Assembly (NCBI RefSeq): GCF_040564635.1
Contig: NZ_CP159837.1
Coordinates: 4,451,001-4,515,000, forward strand
Length of the DNA: 64,000 bases
Direction: 5' to 3'
Source: Planktothricoides raciborskii GIHE-MW2
GTDB taxonomy: Bacteria; Cyanobacteriota; Cyanobacteriia; Cyanobacteriales; Laspinemataceae
Positions within the stretch are counted from its first letter, which is position 1, and each line of letters starts with the position of its first letter. Both the position numbers and the translations under genes were made by a program. Shown in pieces: positions 18,776-27,813 of the stretch. Below the pieces are notes generated by a model. It ran no database searches. It was not told the DNA's origin and worked only from the letters and a program-made list of their open reading frames with translations.

Positions 18776-20131
18776 AACGGTTTTGACATTCACAAATTCG
18801 TGAATGCCTTGAATGCTGAGTTCTCGTCCGTACCCAGAACGCTTGATCCCTCCAAAGGGCAAGCGAGGGTCGGATTTGACTAAGCCATTGATAAAGACTG
18901 CACCAGCTTCCAGTTCTTTGATGAAGCGATCGCGTTCTGCCGCATTATTCGTCCAAGCACTTGCCCCTAAGCCAAAACAAGTGCTGTTGGCAAGGGCGAT
19001 CGCTTCATCAATTCCTTTGACCCGGAATAACAATGCCACTGGGCCAAAAAATTCTTCCGTATATCCAGGGCAACCGGGGGGTAAGTCCGCTAGTAAAGTC
19101 GGGGCATAAAAGTTACCGGGGAGATCGCTTAAACGCTGACCTCCGGCTACAACCCGGGCGCCTTGAGAGACGCAAGCTTTAACCAGGTCATCGATTTCTT
19201 GTAAAATATCTGGAGTAGCCAGCGGCCCAATGTCTGTTTGTGGATCCATTGGGTCGCCTACTTGCAAGGCTTTAATTTTTTCGGCCATGCGTTGCTCAAA
19301 TTCATCGGCGATCGCTTCTGCCACAATAAAGCGTTTTGCCGCAATACAAGATTGGCCATTATTAATCATTCGGGCTGTCACTGCCGTGGTCGCAGCGACT
19401 TCTAGATCCACACTTTCTAGAACAATAAACGGATCGCTCCCCCCTAATTCTAGGACAGTTTTCTTAATTTGCTTGCCACAATTTGCCGCTAAAGATGCCC
19501 CGGCAAATTCGCTGCCGGTTAACGTCGCTGCTTGCACCCGGTCATCTTCGACAATTTTGGCTACTTGACTGGCCCCAATTAATAAGGTTTGAAATACCCC
19601 TTCAGGAAAACCCGCTTTTTCCACAATTTCTTGAATGGCTAAGGCGCATTGTGGCACATTAGAAGCGTGTTTCAAAATCCCCACATTTCCCGCCATTAAA
19701 GCGGGGGCAAGAAACCGAAACACTTGCCAAAAAGGAAAATTCCACGGCATTACTGCCAGAATAATTCCCAAGGGGTGATAAGCCACAAAGCTTTGGTCGG
19801 CATCCGTTGCGATCGGCACATTAGCCAAAAATTCTGGGGCTTTTTCCGCATAAAAACGGCAAACTAAGGCACATTTTTCCACTTCTGCCACGGCAGATTT
19901 GAAAGTTTTGCCCATTTCCAGGGTCATCATGGCCGCAAATTCTGATTTGCGCTGTTCTAAAATATCCGCCGCTGCATTCATCCATTGGGCTTTTTGCTCA
20001 AAGGGTAGATGCCGATATTGTTTATAAGCCCTTTCTGCCGTCACCAGTTTCGCTTCTACTTCAGCGTCCGTTAGCGGTATAAAGGTTTTTATGGTTTCTC
20101 CAGTTGCCGGGTTAATCGTAGCGATACCCAT
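18764..20131 (-). CDS. gabD: NAD(P)+-dependent succinic semialdehyde dehydrogenase
   Basis: This 455-residue aldehyde dehydrogenase oxidises succinic semialdehyde to succinate. It starts MGIATINPATGETIKTF. It contains the Rossmann segment, the general-base glutamate in VLELGGSDPFIV, the catalytic cysteine in NNGQSCIAAKRF and the EEFFGPVA motif. Length and residues fit the short cyanobacterial SSADH class. It lies 245 bases upstream of the 2-OGDC gene on the same strand, together forming the two-step bypass of the missing 2-oxoglutarate dehydrogenase. The stop codon is supplied by repeat DNA. Confidence 0.88.
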   Translation of the reverse strand: MGIATINPATGETIKTFIPLTDAEVEAKLVTAERAYKQYRHLPFEQKAQWMNAAADILEQRKSEFAAMMTLEMGKTFKSAVAEVEKCALVCRFYAEKAPEFLANVPIATDADQSFVAYHPLGIILAVMPWNFPFWQVFRFLAPALMAGNVGILKHASNVPQCALAIQEIVEKAGFPEGVFQTLLIGASQVAKIVEDDRVQAATLTGSEFAGASLAANCGKQIKKTVLELGGSDPFIVLESVDLEVAATTAVTARMINNGQSCIAAKRFIVAEAIADEFEQRMAEKIKALQVGDPMDPQTDIGPLATPDILQEIDDLVKACVSQGARVVAGGQRLSDLPGNFYAPTLLADLPPGCPGYTEEFFGPVALLFRVKGIDEAIALANSTCFGLGASAWTNNAAERDRFIKELEAGAVFINGLVKSDPRLPFGGIKRSGYGRELSIQGIHEFVNVKTVWIK

Positions 20132-20878
20132 TTGCTTATCTCCAAATCAACAATAAAACTTGTTGTTTGTTACTGGTTATTAGTTATTGGTTATTGGTTA
20201 CTAGGTTTCTGATTCAAATAACCAATAACCAACAAGTATTGTTGGCTATTGGTTATTGGTTGCTGTTTATTCGGTTTCTGATGCAAATAACAAATAACAA
20301 TTACAGAGTTTTATTGACTACCCTACTATTCTGTCAAAAATGCAACCCTTTAAATATTAAATTTTAGTTTTGTTTTGTAATTTTATTAATTATTAGTTAT
20401 TAGTTATTTGTTATTTATTGGTTGTTGGTTGTTTGTTATTAGGCTTAAACGATAACAAATAACTAATAACCAACAACCAACAAACAGGAAACAGGGAACA
20501 GGCAACAGAGAACAGTGTTGCAGGGGAGCTTCAGGAGCTTCAGGAGAGAGTGAATAGTGAATAGTGAAAGGGAGGATGCATAGGAAAGAGGATGCATAGG
20601 AAAGAGGAAAGAGGATGCATAGGAAAGAGGATGCATAGGAAAGAGGAAAGAGGATGCATAGGAAAGATATTCTCTCCTCTCTTTTCTCTCCTCTCTTTTC
20701 TCTCTTGGCCATTCGCCCCTACGACTTTTCACTTTCCCCGTTCCACGCCACTTGCTAGACTTGGGGAGACCCCAAGATCGCAGTGGCTCCTGATAACTGT
20801 TCCCCGTTCCCCAACCAACAACTAACAACCAACAACCAACAAACAACTAACAACTAACAACTAACAACTAACAACAAA
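20132..20878. repeat. Repeat-filled intergenic region (heptamer arms, GAGGATGCATAGGAAA array)
   Basis: No gene is present. Three heptamer hairpins (GTTATTGG-type left arms, AACCAATAAC-type right arms) occupy 20160-20250, 20250-20310 and 20395-20486. They are followed by AACAGGG-type heptamers. An array of GAGGATGCATAGGAAA units covers 20573-20667. Then come CTCTTTTCTCTC tracts, a half copy of the GTAGGGGCGAATGG palindrome (near 20710) and more AACAACT heptamers up to the gmd stop. Open frames here (for example PLSYASSFLCI) are translated repeats. Confidence 0.85.
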
Positions 20879-21838
20879 TTATAAAGATGCTTGTTTGGCC
20901 GCAATCATCATTCTGACTACATCCTGCATCTTATATTTCGCTTGCCAACCAAGGACTTCTCTGGCTTTGGCGGGGTGTCCCCGACCGACGGCAATGTCCG
21001 TAGGACGATATAAGCTGCGATCGCTGGTGACATGATCGCGCCAATTGAGGTTGACACAGGCAAACGCTTCGGCGACAAAATCTTCTAATTTATTGCTTTC
21101 TCCCGTGGCAATTACATAATCATCGGGTTGTTCATGTTGCAACATTAAATGCATCGCCTCGACATATTCCGGCGCCCAGCCCCAGTCCCGTCTGATGGAC
21201 ATATTCCCTAAAGTCAGGGTTTCTTTACTCCCTTGGGCAATGCGGCAAGCAGCGGCGATAATTTTTTGGGTGACAAATCTTTCCGGTCTTAGGGGGGATT
21301 CGTGGTTGTACAAAATGCCGGAACAGGCAAATAATCCATAAGCTTCCCGGTAGTTGGCGACTTCCCAAAAGGCGGCTGCTTTGGCGACGGCGTAAGGGCT
21401 GCGGGGTCTGAATGGGGTGCCTTCGTCCGCAGAGCGATCGCTGGTATCCCCAAAACATTCACTAGATCCAGCGTTGTACAGTTTGATCGGTGCGCCGGTA
21501 AAGCGAATCGCTTCTAATATATTTAAGGTGCCCGTGGTGATGCTATCCAGGGTTTCTACCGGCTGGTCAAAGGATAAGCCCACGGAACTCTGACCGGCAA
21601 GATTATAAATTTCATCGGGCTGAATTTTGTTGATTACCTGCAAGACACTGCGAAAATCGGTGAGGGACATGGAGGTTAATTTCACCTGTTCCCGAATTTC
21701 CAACCGTTGAAGATTTCTAAAGGAGGACATTTGAGCATCCCGTGAAGTGCCGGTGACTTCATAGCCTTTTTCTAGGAGTAATTTGGCTAAATAGGCGCCG
21801 TCTTGCCCGGATATCCCACAAATCAGTGCTTTTTTCAT
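20879..21838 (-). CDS. gmd: GDP-mannose 4,6-dehydratase
   Basis: This short-chain dehydrogenase converts GDP-mannose to GDP-4-keto-6-deoxymannose, the first step to GDP-fucose or GDP-rhamnose for cell-surface polysaccharide. The 319 residues start MKKALICGISGQDGAYLAKLL (NADP-binding GxxGxxG). They carry GSSECFGD and SPYAVAKAAAFWEV with the catalytic Tyr-Lys pair, plus LYNHESPLRP and RRDWGWAPEYVEAM, both specific to GMD. No fucose synthase is adjacent. It is transcribed away from the ATPase block. Confidence 0.92.
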   Translation of the reverse strand: MKKALICGISGQDGAYLAKLLLEKGYEVTGTSRDAQMSSFRNLQRLEIREQVKLTSMSLTDFRSVLQVINKIQPDEIYNLAGQSSVGLSFDQPVETLDSITTGTLNILEAIRFTGAPIKLYNAGSSECFGDTSDRSADEGTPFRPRSPYAVAKAAAFWEVANYREAYGLFACSGILYNHESPLRPERFVTQKIIAAACRIAQGSKETLTLGNMSIRRDWGWAPEYVEAMHLMLQHEQPDDYVIATGESNKLEDFVAEAFACVNLNWRDHVTSDRSLYRPTDIAVGRGHPAKAREVLGWQAKYKMQDVVRMMIAAKQASL

Positions 21839-22111
21839 TTAACTGTTAATTAACCTTTCTCAATTTTTACGATCGTCGATGCGATCTAGGTATAAAGTGG
21901 CTCGCATCAATGATAAACTATGTTTTGTCTACCCAGAATCGTGGGAAATTTTTCATTTTTTTAATTTTTTATTGAAATTGAGGGCGATCGCTAATTTTCA
22001 ACCAATTTTAAGCCAATTTTCAAATTAAATCAAATTAAACTCCATGAGTCTGCCTTGGGGCGGTTTGTTATTTATTGAAAGTTTATCTGTGTTTATTATT
22101 TTTAACGTTCA

Positions 22112-24232
22112 ATGACTACTATCGATCAAATTATTCAACAAGAACCGAATCCATTTGATGCCGAAACTTTTTGGTCGGGTAATTTTTGGCAAGAAGACCA
22201 AAATCCTGAATTTGTGGTGGAGTCAATCCATCAAGAGGCAATTAAGGCGATCGGACAAACTCTGGATCTGATTTCCCAGGATCATCGCACTCGGACGTTA
22301 ATGCTGGAAGGAGAAACCGGATCTGGTAAGACATATTTGTTGGGACGGCTGAGACGTATGCTGAACCCAAAAGCCTTTTTTGTCTATATTGAACCCTTTA
22401 CGGCAAGTGATTATATTTGGCGGCATATTTTACGTTACACCGTTGATAGTTTATTAGAAGTTCCCGCCGGAGAACAAGATTCTCAGTTAATTTTATGGCT
22501 AAAAGGTTTGTGGGGTTTTAAACAGCGAGGCTTGCTGGACTGGTTGCGCGGGGAACGCCTTATGGTGATTAAAAACCTCCGGGCAATTTACCCAGCGGGA
22601 ATTTACAATGCCAATGAATTTTTTGGAGTTTTGTATGATTTAACCAATCCCAAATTAAAAGAGTTAGCTTGTGAGTGGTTGCGCGGCGATGATTTAGATG
22701 AAGAGCAGTTGAAATTGTTGCACGTTCAACATTCCATTGATACGGAAGATGCGGCCCAAAAAATACTGGCAAATTTTGGCCGCATCGCCGCTGAAAGTAA
22801 GCCTATTGTGCTATGTTTTGACCAAATTGATAATATTGCTCGTCTCAGTGATGGCCATATTGATTTACAAAGTCTGTTCAGCGTGAATTCAGTAATTCAC
22901 AATCAAAAGCTGAAAAATTTTCTGGTAATTATTAGTATTATTACCGATACTTGGCGACAAAATGCCCATCGCATCCAACCAACGGATAAAGACCGCGTTG
23001 ATGCTTCGATTGTATTGAAAAAAATTAACTTGTATGAAGCAGAAACTTTATGGAAAAGTCGCCTAAATCGGCTCTATCTTCAGGCAAATCCTCGGCCTGT
23101 TTCGTCCATTTATCCCCTGAGTCGAGATATCCTGGAAATTAAATTTCCCGGAGGAAAAACTCGTCCGCGAAATACGCTGATGTTGGGTCGGAAGTTATTT
23201 CAAGATTATAAACTTAGTTTGATGGAAAATGGCCATGCTGTTTCCAGGCAAAACGCAGAGGCAGGGGCAGAACCTTTAGAAATTTTGCAGGCTGAGTTAA
23301 TTGTTGAAGACTCTCGTCCTTGGACTGTGCCAACTTTAGAGGCTTTGGCAGATGAAGCTGATGCCCAAGTGGAGAAAAATGGCTCAAATTTAGCGACTAC
23401 GGCAGCGTTTAAGTTGGTTTGGTTGAGGAAGTTTAATCAAACGGTCGATCGCATTTCTCGGATTCGTCAATATTCTTCCCCAGAATTAGTTACGATGTTG
23501 GCTGAGGCGATCGCGGCGATTCAACCTGTGGAAATTCAACCTCGTTTTCTATCTTCAAGTCGGACTTATGCCAGTTATTCTCTCAGTTATCAATTATCGG
23601 GTAAATCAACTCAGGTGGGGGTGGTTTGGTCGGAAGATTTGAATATGGTGAAATTTTGCAATCTGATGAAGGTCTGCCAGGAGGCGATCGCCGAAAATCT
23701 CTGTCAAAATTTCTATTTAATTCGCTCGGAAAGCGTGGGAAATCCCACTAACCAAGGTTATCAACTGCACCAAAAACTATTTAGCCAGCCCCAGCATATC
23801 CATATTATTCCTGCTCTGAATTCGGTTCACTATTTAGTCACCTATCATGGTTTAGTTAATGATGCGATCGCTGGTGAATTAGTGGTCGGAGATACCACCC
23901 CTAATCTGGCTGAATTAGAATCCTTGATCCGCGAGTCAAATATTTTGTCAAATTGCCAATTATTGCAAGAATTAAGCCTAATTTCTGTCAATTCCGTGGC
24001 TGCCGATCCTGATAATTTGCTCAATGTCCAAGAATTTATCCTGAATCGATTAATGACTCAGCAGTGTATTGCCCGTCAGCGGTTAATCGAAGAATCCCGC
24101 AGTCAATTTAGCCCCGCAAGTGAGTCCCAAGTCCAAGGAATTATCGACCGTTTATGCCAAGAAAACGAAAAAATTAATATCTTAGACCCTAATGCCAAAA
24201 TTGAGGAGCAATTAATTTATTTTGCTCAATAA
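22112..24232 (+). CDS. Uncharacterised P-loop ATPase, paralogue A1 of three
   Basis: The 706-residue protein begins MTTIDQIIQQEPNPFD with an NPF motif (13-15) and GNFW (23-26), both shared with its two paralogues downstream. Walker A is GETGSGKT (67-74). Walker B-like IVLCFDQID has D237 and D240, with an aspartate-x-x-aspartate end rather than DE, as in STAND/ORC-like ATPases. A sensor-like strand (FLVIISIITDTW) follows. After a variable linker (about 375-430) a second conserved domain (about 440-620) includes VGVVWSEDLN, FYLIRSE and the signature SVHYLVTYHGLVNDAIAGEL (from ~571). I do not recognise that domain. A winged-helix-like end is possible. It is the first gene of a plus-strand block with two paralogues, two winged-helix-like proteins and a nuclease-translocase. 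Confidence 0.75.
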   Translation: MTTIDQIIQQEPNPFDAETFWSGNFWQEDQNPEFVVESIHQEAIKAIGQTLDLISQDHRTRTLMLEGETGSGKTYLLGRLRRMLNPKAFFVYIEPFTASDYIWRHILRYTVDSLLEVPAGEQDSQLILWLKGLWGFKQRGLLDWLRGERLMVIKNLRAIYPAGIYNANEFFGVLYDLTNPKLKELACEWLRGDDLDEEQLKLLHVQHSIDTEDAAQKILANFGRIAAESKPIVLCFDQIDNIARLSDGHIDLQSLFSVNSVIHNQKLKNFLVIISIITDTWRQNAHRIQPTDKDRVDASIVLKKINLYEAETLWKSRLNRLYLQANPRPVSSIYPLSRDILEIKFPGGKTRPRNTLMLGRKLFQDYKLSLMENGHAVSRQNAEAGAEPLEILQAELIVEDSRPWTVPTLEALADEADAQVEKNGSNLATTAAFKLVWLRKFNQTVDRISRIRQYSSPELVTMLAEAIAAIQPVEIQPRFLSSSRTYASYSLSYQLSGKSTQVGVVWSEDLNMVKFCNLMKVCQEAIAENLCQNFYLIRSESVGNPTNQGYQLHQKLFSQPQHIHIIPALNSVHYLVTYHGLVNDAIAGELVVGDTTPNLAELESLIRESNILSNCQLLQELSLISVNSVAADPDNLLNVQEFILNRLMTQQCIARQRLIEESRSQFSPASESQVQGIIDRLCQENEKINILDPNAKIEEQLIYFAQ

Positions 24233-24233
24233 A

Positions 24234-24346
24234 TTAATTTGTTGTTTGTTGTTTGTTGTTTGTTGTTTGTTGTTGGTTATTTGTTGTTTGTTTTTGCCTA
24301 AATCGCCCGAATAACAAATAACTAATAACCAATAAACAAGAACAAA
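24234..24346. repeat. Heptamer hairpin between ATPases A1 and A2
   Basis: A left arm of TTGTTTG units is followed by a ~20-base spacer (TTTTTGCCTAAATCGCCCGA) and a right arm AATAACAAATAACTAATAACC. The two arms are inverted, so the transcript could fold just ahead of the A2 start. Confidence 0.8.
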
Positions 24347-24371
24347 ATTTAATCAAATGAGGTAATATTCT

Positions 24372-26426
24372 GTGACATCCATCCAGCAAATTATTCAGGA
24401 AACCTTAAACCCGTTTGACTCGACAACGTTTCGCCCAGGAAATTTCTGGCAGGAACAGCAAGAAACGGATTTAACTGTGGATTCAATTCATCAAGATGTG
24501 GTGCATGAAATTGAAGAATTATTGCAACAAGTCAACCAGGATCGTCGTACCAGAACTTTGTTATTAGCCGGTGATTCTGGGGCAGGCAAAAGTTATTTGT
24601 TAGGGCGAATTAAAGAAAGTTTGAATTGTCAGGCGTTTTTTGCTTACATTGGCCCGTGGCCGGAAAGTGATTTTATTTGGCGGCATATTTTACGCAATAC
24701 GGTAGATAGTTTGATGTATGTGCCAACCGGAGAAAAATCATCTCAATTACTGCTTTGGATTAAGAGTTTATCGGCTGTTCACTCGGAAGGGTTTATGAAA
24801 CGCTTTTTGGGTGAACGGCAGTTGTTTATCCATAATCTAAAAGGAATTTTTCCTTCAGGGATTTATAACCCCAATGAGTTTTTTGGGGTACTCTATGATT
24901 TGAGTAATCCTGACTTGTACCCGATCGCCTGTGAATGGTTGAAGGGCGATCGCTTAGATGAAGAAAGTCTCAAACTATTGCGGGTAAAAAATGCTATTGA
25001 TACGGAAACCGCTGCCCGGAATATTTTAGGTAATTTGGGCAAAATTGCGGCGGTGACTCAGCCGATTGTTTTATGTTTTGATAATTTAGATAATATTGAC
25101 CGGGCTTTAGATGGATTTATTAATTTACAAGCTTTGTTTAGCGTGAATTCTATCCTACATAATGAAAAGCTGAAAAACTTTATCGTAATTATTAGTATTG
25201 TCACGAATACTTGGAAGCAGCATCAAAAGCGGGTACAAGGGGCAGACCTTGCCCGAATTGATCGAGAAATTCGCCTGCAACCGATTAGTTTAGACCAAGC
25301 AGAAGCATTATGGGCAACCCGACTTTATCCCCTACATCAACAAGCAGAAATTCACCCGCGATCGCGCATTTATCCCCTGTCTCGCGATGCCCTAAATTTT
25401 AAGTTTCCTGGGGGAAAAACCAAGCCCCGCTATGTGTTGATGTTGGGACGGCAGCTTTTTCAAGAAGCAAAACAAGTCGGACTTGATGATTTTCATCAAT
25501 CCCAACAAGAAAAATATCAAAAATATGCGGTTCATATTAGCAGACCGGATCCCTTAGCGGCGTTTAAATTACTCTGGCTGAAAGAATTTAAGAAAACCGA
25601 GCACAAAATTAGCCGAATTCGTCAGTTTTCCGCCCCGGAATTGATCAAAATGCTGCGAGAAGCTTTGGAAGCTTTACAGGTAATTGGCATTGAAGCGAAA
25701 CTATTGCCTAGTCCCAAGTATGCTAGTTATTCTTTAAGCTACCATTTGCCGGTACAAATTGGCCGAATTGGGTTAGTTTGGACAGAAGATCCGAATTTAG
25801 TTGGGTTTTTTCATATGATGAAAGCTTGTGAAAAAGCTTTGCTGATAAACCGGTGTAAAACTCTATTTTTGATTCGGTCTGAAAATTTAGGCACCAGGAA
25901 AAATCAAGGCAATCAATTATATAGTAAAATTTTTACCGGATATCCCCATCGTCATTTATTACCGGATATGATTTCGGTGCATTATTTAGCAAGTTATCAT
26001 AATTTGGTGAATGCGGCTTGTGCTGGTGAGTTGGTGTTAGGCGATCGCACTCCTAATTTAAAAGAGTTACAAGAGTTAATTAGAGAGTCTAATCTTTTAC
26101 AAGATTGTCCTTTGTTGGATGCGTTGGGAATTTTTGCCGGTTATACTCGGATTGTTGGGGTGACTGGGGTTCCCCAAAGAAAAATTACTTCTGGTCAGGA
26201 TCTTAGTCAGGAGTTGCAAAAGGTGAAAGATTATTTGTTGGCTTTAATGCAAACTCAGCAAATGATGGGTCGTTATGTGTTGATGCAAAATACTTTGGAT
26301 CAGTTTCCTGATGTTGATGATGTGGTGGTTAATCAGTTAATTACTGAACTTTGTCAGGAGGAAAAAATGATAATTCTGGATGAAACGGCGCCAGTGCATT
26401 CCCAGTTACTTTGCTTGTTGAAGTAA
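24372..26426 (+). CDS. Uncharacterised P-loop ATPase, paralogue A2 of three
   Basis: The 684-residue protein starts at GTG 24372 (MTSIQQIIQETLNPFD) with GAGG upstream. The architecture matches A1 residue for residue in the first half: NPF at 13-15, Walker A GDSGAGKS (67-74), and Walker B IVLCFDNLD with D237. The variable linker is shorter (near DFHQSQQEKYQKY). The C-terminal signature SVHYLASYHNLVNAACAGEL lies near 536, preceded by IGLVWTEDPNLVGFF and LFLIRSEN. A 38-base perfect palindrome follows the gene. The function is not known; the strict conservation of both halves argues for an active NTPase with a sensor or effector second domain. Confidence 0.75.
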   Translation: MTSIQQIIQETLNPFDSTTFRPGNFWQEQQETDLTVDSIHQDVVHEIEELLQQVNQDRRTRTLLLAGDSGAGKSYLLGRIKESLNCQAFFAYIGPWPESDFIWRHILRNTVDSLMYVPTGEKSSQLLLWIKSLSAVHSEGFMKRFLGERQLFIHNLKGIFPSGIYNPNEFFGVLYDLSNPDLYPIACEWLKGDRLDEESLKLLRVKNAIDTETAARNILGNLGKIAAVTQPIVLCFDNLDNIDRALDGFINLQALFSVNSILHNEKLKNFIVIISIVTNTWKQHQKRVQGADLARIDREIRLQPISLDQAEALWATRLYPLHQQAEIHPRSRIYPLSRDALNFKFPGGKTKPRYVLMLGRQLFQEAKQVGLDDFHQSQQEKYQKYAVHISRPDPLAAFKLLWLKEFKKTEHKISRIRQFSAPELIKMLREALEALQVIGIEAKLLPSPKYASYSLSYHLPVQIGRIGLVWTEDPNLVGFFHMMKACEKALLINRCKTLFLIRSENLGTRKNQGNQLYSKIFTGYPHRHLLPDMISVHYLASYHNLVNAACAGELVLGDRTPNLKELQELIRESNLLQDCPLLDALGIFAGYTRIVGVTGVPQRKITSGQDLSQELQKVKDYLLALMQTQQMMGRYVLMQNTLDQFPDVDDVVVNQLITELCQEEKMIILDETAPVHSQLLCLLK

Positions 26427-26429
26427 GAG

Positions 26430-26540
26430 GGGCAACGGATTGGCAACGGATGGGTTAACTGATGGGATAAGAGATTGGCAAGGGATTGGCAAAGGATGGG
26501 TTAACTGATGGGATAACTGATGGGCAACGGATTAGCGTGG
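26430..26540. repeat. GGATTGGCAACGGATGGGTTAACTGATGG-type direct repeats
   Basis: Blocks of GGATTGGCAA and GGGTTAACTGATGGGATAA recur two to four times between A2 and the next gene. No reading frame or hairpin was seen in it. Confidence 0.75.
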
Positions 26541-26568
26541 GGATGGGCAATAGATTGCGGATGGGATG

Positions 26569-26606
26569 AAAAGCTAATAACTTTTAGCTAAAAGTTATTA
26601 GCTTTT
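26569..26606. repeat. Perfect 38-base palindrome
   Basis: The arm AAAAGCTAATAACTTTTAG is followed directly by its exact reverse complement, with no loop base. It lies 143 bases after A2 and 56 bases before the next start. It could be a dimeric protein-binding site, a cruciform, or an mRNA hairpin that limits read-through; AT content is too high for a classical terminator and there is no T run beyond four bases. Confidence 0.9.
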
Positions 26607-26661
26607 GGATTGGTGCTAGGATTCGGATTTGATGCTGTTTAATTGATGTTAGAGAAAACCA

Positions 26662-27720
26662 ATGGATTCTAATGCAGTGAAATTTTTGTTAAATTTATTG
26701 AGTTTTCCCAATTATCGGGCGCCGATAAGTCACGTGAAACCTACGCCAAAAATGCAGGCAGCGGCACGAAATAAAATTTGTCGTGAATTGTGCGATCGCG
26801 ATTTAGTGGCTTGTTCGGAACAGATTAAAACACTCAGGATTTCTCAGCAGGGTAAGACTTGGCTTAAATCGGCTCAACTACAGGGAGAATTAACCTTAGA
26901 AGAATTGAAGGTATTACAAGCCTGTTTAACGGAAAAAATTTCTCCGGGTAAAACCGGATTGCCTGCGGATTCTCGTCTGAAAATTATTGCAGATTTAGCC
27001 CGTCGTGATTTGTTGGTGCTTGAGCCAGAAATTGATGAAGTCTGGTTGACGGAAACCGGACAAAAGTTTTTAATTCAAGATTACGATCCCAGGGAGCAGT
27101 CGGGGAATATTCCTTTTAATATGTTAGCGGATTATTTGCGATTGGTTCATCAATTTTATCAACAGCCAGCCCCAAGACTCATCAATCATATCCCAAATCA
27201 TATCCGAGGGGCGGTGAAAGCGAAGCTAATCCAGCCGTCAAAGCTGATGAATTACTCGGATAATTTTCCGATAAATGAACTGGATATTTTACAGACAATT
27301 CGCCAATTAGATATTCACTTAGGGGCGTTAAAAGATATGCCTACAGATATGCCCACAGATATGCCCACAGAAATGTCACCGATTCTACCCAGTGATGAGG
27401 ATATTTTACAACTGATTTCACAGTTAGATCGGGAGTTGGGTACAGAAAATTATTTGCCAATTTTTCATCTGCGGGAAAAGTTACAAAGTTTATTGGTTAG
27501 GGAAGAATTAGACCAAGCTTTATATCGTCTGCAAGCCAATCAGGAAATTCAACTAAAATCCTTGGAGGAGGTTCTCCATTACAGTCCAGAGTATTTTGAT
27601 GCGGCAATTCCTCAAGAAAAAGCATGGTCATTATTTTTCATTGTCAGGACTTATCCCTCGAAGGAAAAAATCAGGGGTGAGGATGAGGATGACAGGAAGG
27701 GTTTGATTACTTTTGATTAA
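26662..27720 (+). CDS. Winged-helix-like protein H1, partner of the ATPase block
   Basis: The 352-residue, soluble protein is not recognised as a named family. The N-terminal part (KFLLNLLSFPNYRAP, then RNKICRELCDRDLVACSEQIKTLRIS...GKTWL) has the helix-helix-wing rhythm of winged helices. A second such unit follows (LPADSRLKIIADLARRDLLVLE...VWLTETGQKFL). The C-terminal unit, ENYLPIFHLREKLQS...LDQALYRLQANQEIQLKSL, is a third. A 15-base repeat encodes DMPTDMPTDMPTEM in the linker. The last ~28 residues after LFFIV are absent from the paralogue H2 and look like a run-on after a changed stop. Probably DNA- or protein-binding; inferred from pattern and context. Confidence 0.6.
   Translation: MDSNAVKFLLNLLSFPNYRAPISHVKPTPKMQAAARNKICRELCDRDLVACSEQIKTLRISQQGKTWLKSAQLQGELTLEELKVLQACLTEKISPGKTGLPADSRLKIIADLARRDLLVLEPEIDEVWLTETGQKFLIQDYDPREQSGNIPFNMLADYLRLVHQFYQQPAPRLINHIPNHIRGAVKAKLIQPSKLMNYSDNFPINELDILQTIRQLDIHLGALKDMPTDMPTDMPTEMSPILPSDEDILQLISQLDRELGTENYLPIFHLREKLQSLLVREELDQALYRLQANQEIQLKSLEEVLHYSPEYFDAAIPQEKAWSLFFIVRTYPSKEKIRGEDEDDRKGLITFD
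27340..27378. repeat. 15-base repeat encoding DMPT units in H1
   Basis: Three copies of GATATGCC(T/C)ACA with a final AAATG variant give DMPTDMPTDMPTEM in the linker between the second and third winged-helix-like units of H1. H2 lacks it. Confidence 0.75.
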
Positions 27721-27813
27721 AAAATGTTTAATTTTGAAAAAAAATGTGCCAATTGCCCCAATTTGAGCGATCCTAGTATAACGGGCTAATCAATACATAT
27801 GAGGTGACATACA

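Noticed and set aside
20404-20846. 102- and 127-codon minus-strand frames with LSYASSF repeats
   Set aside because: They are the GAGGATGCATAGGAAA and heptamer arrays read without stops.
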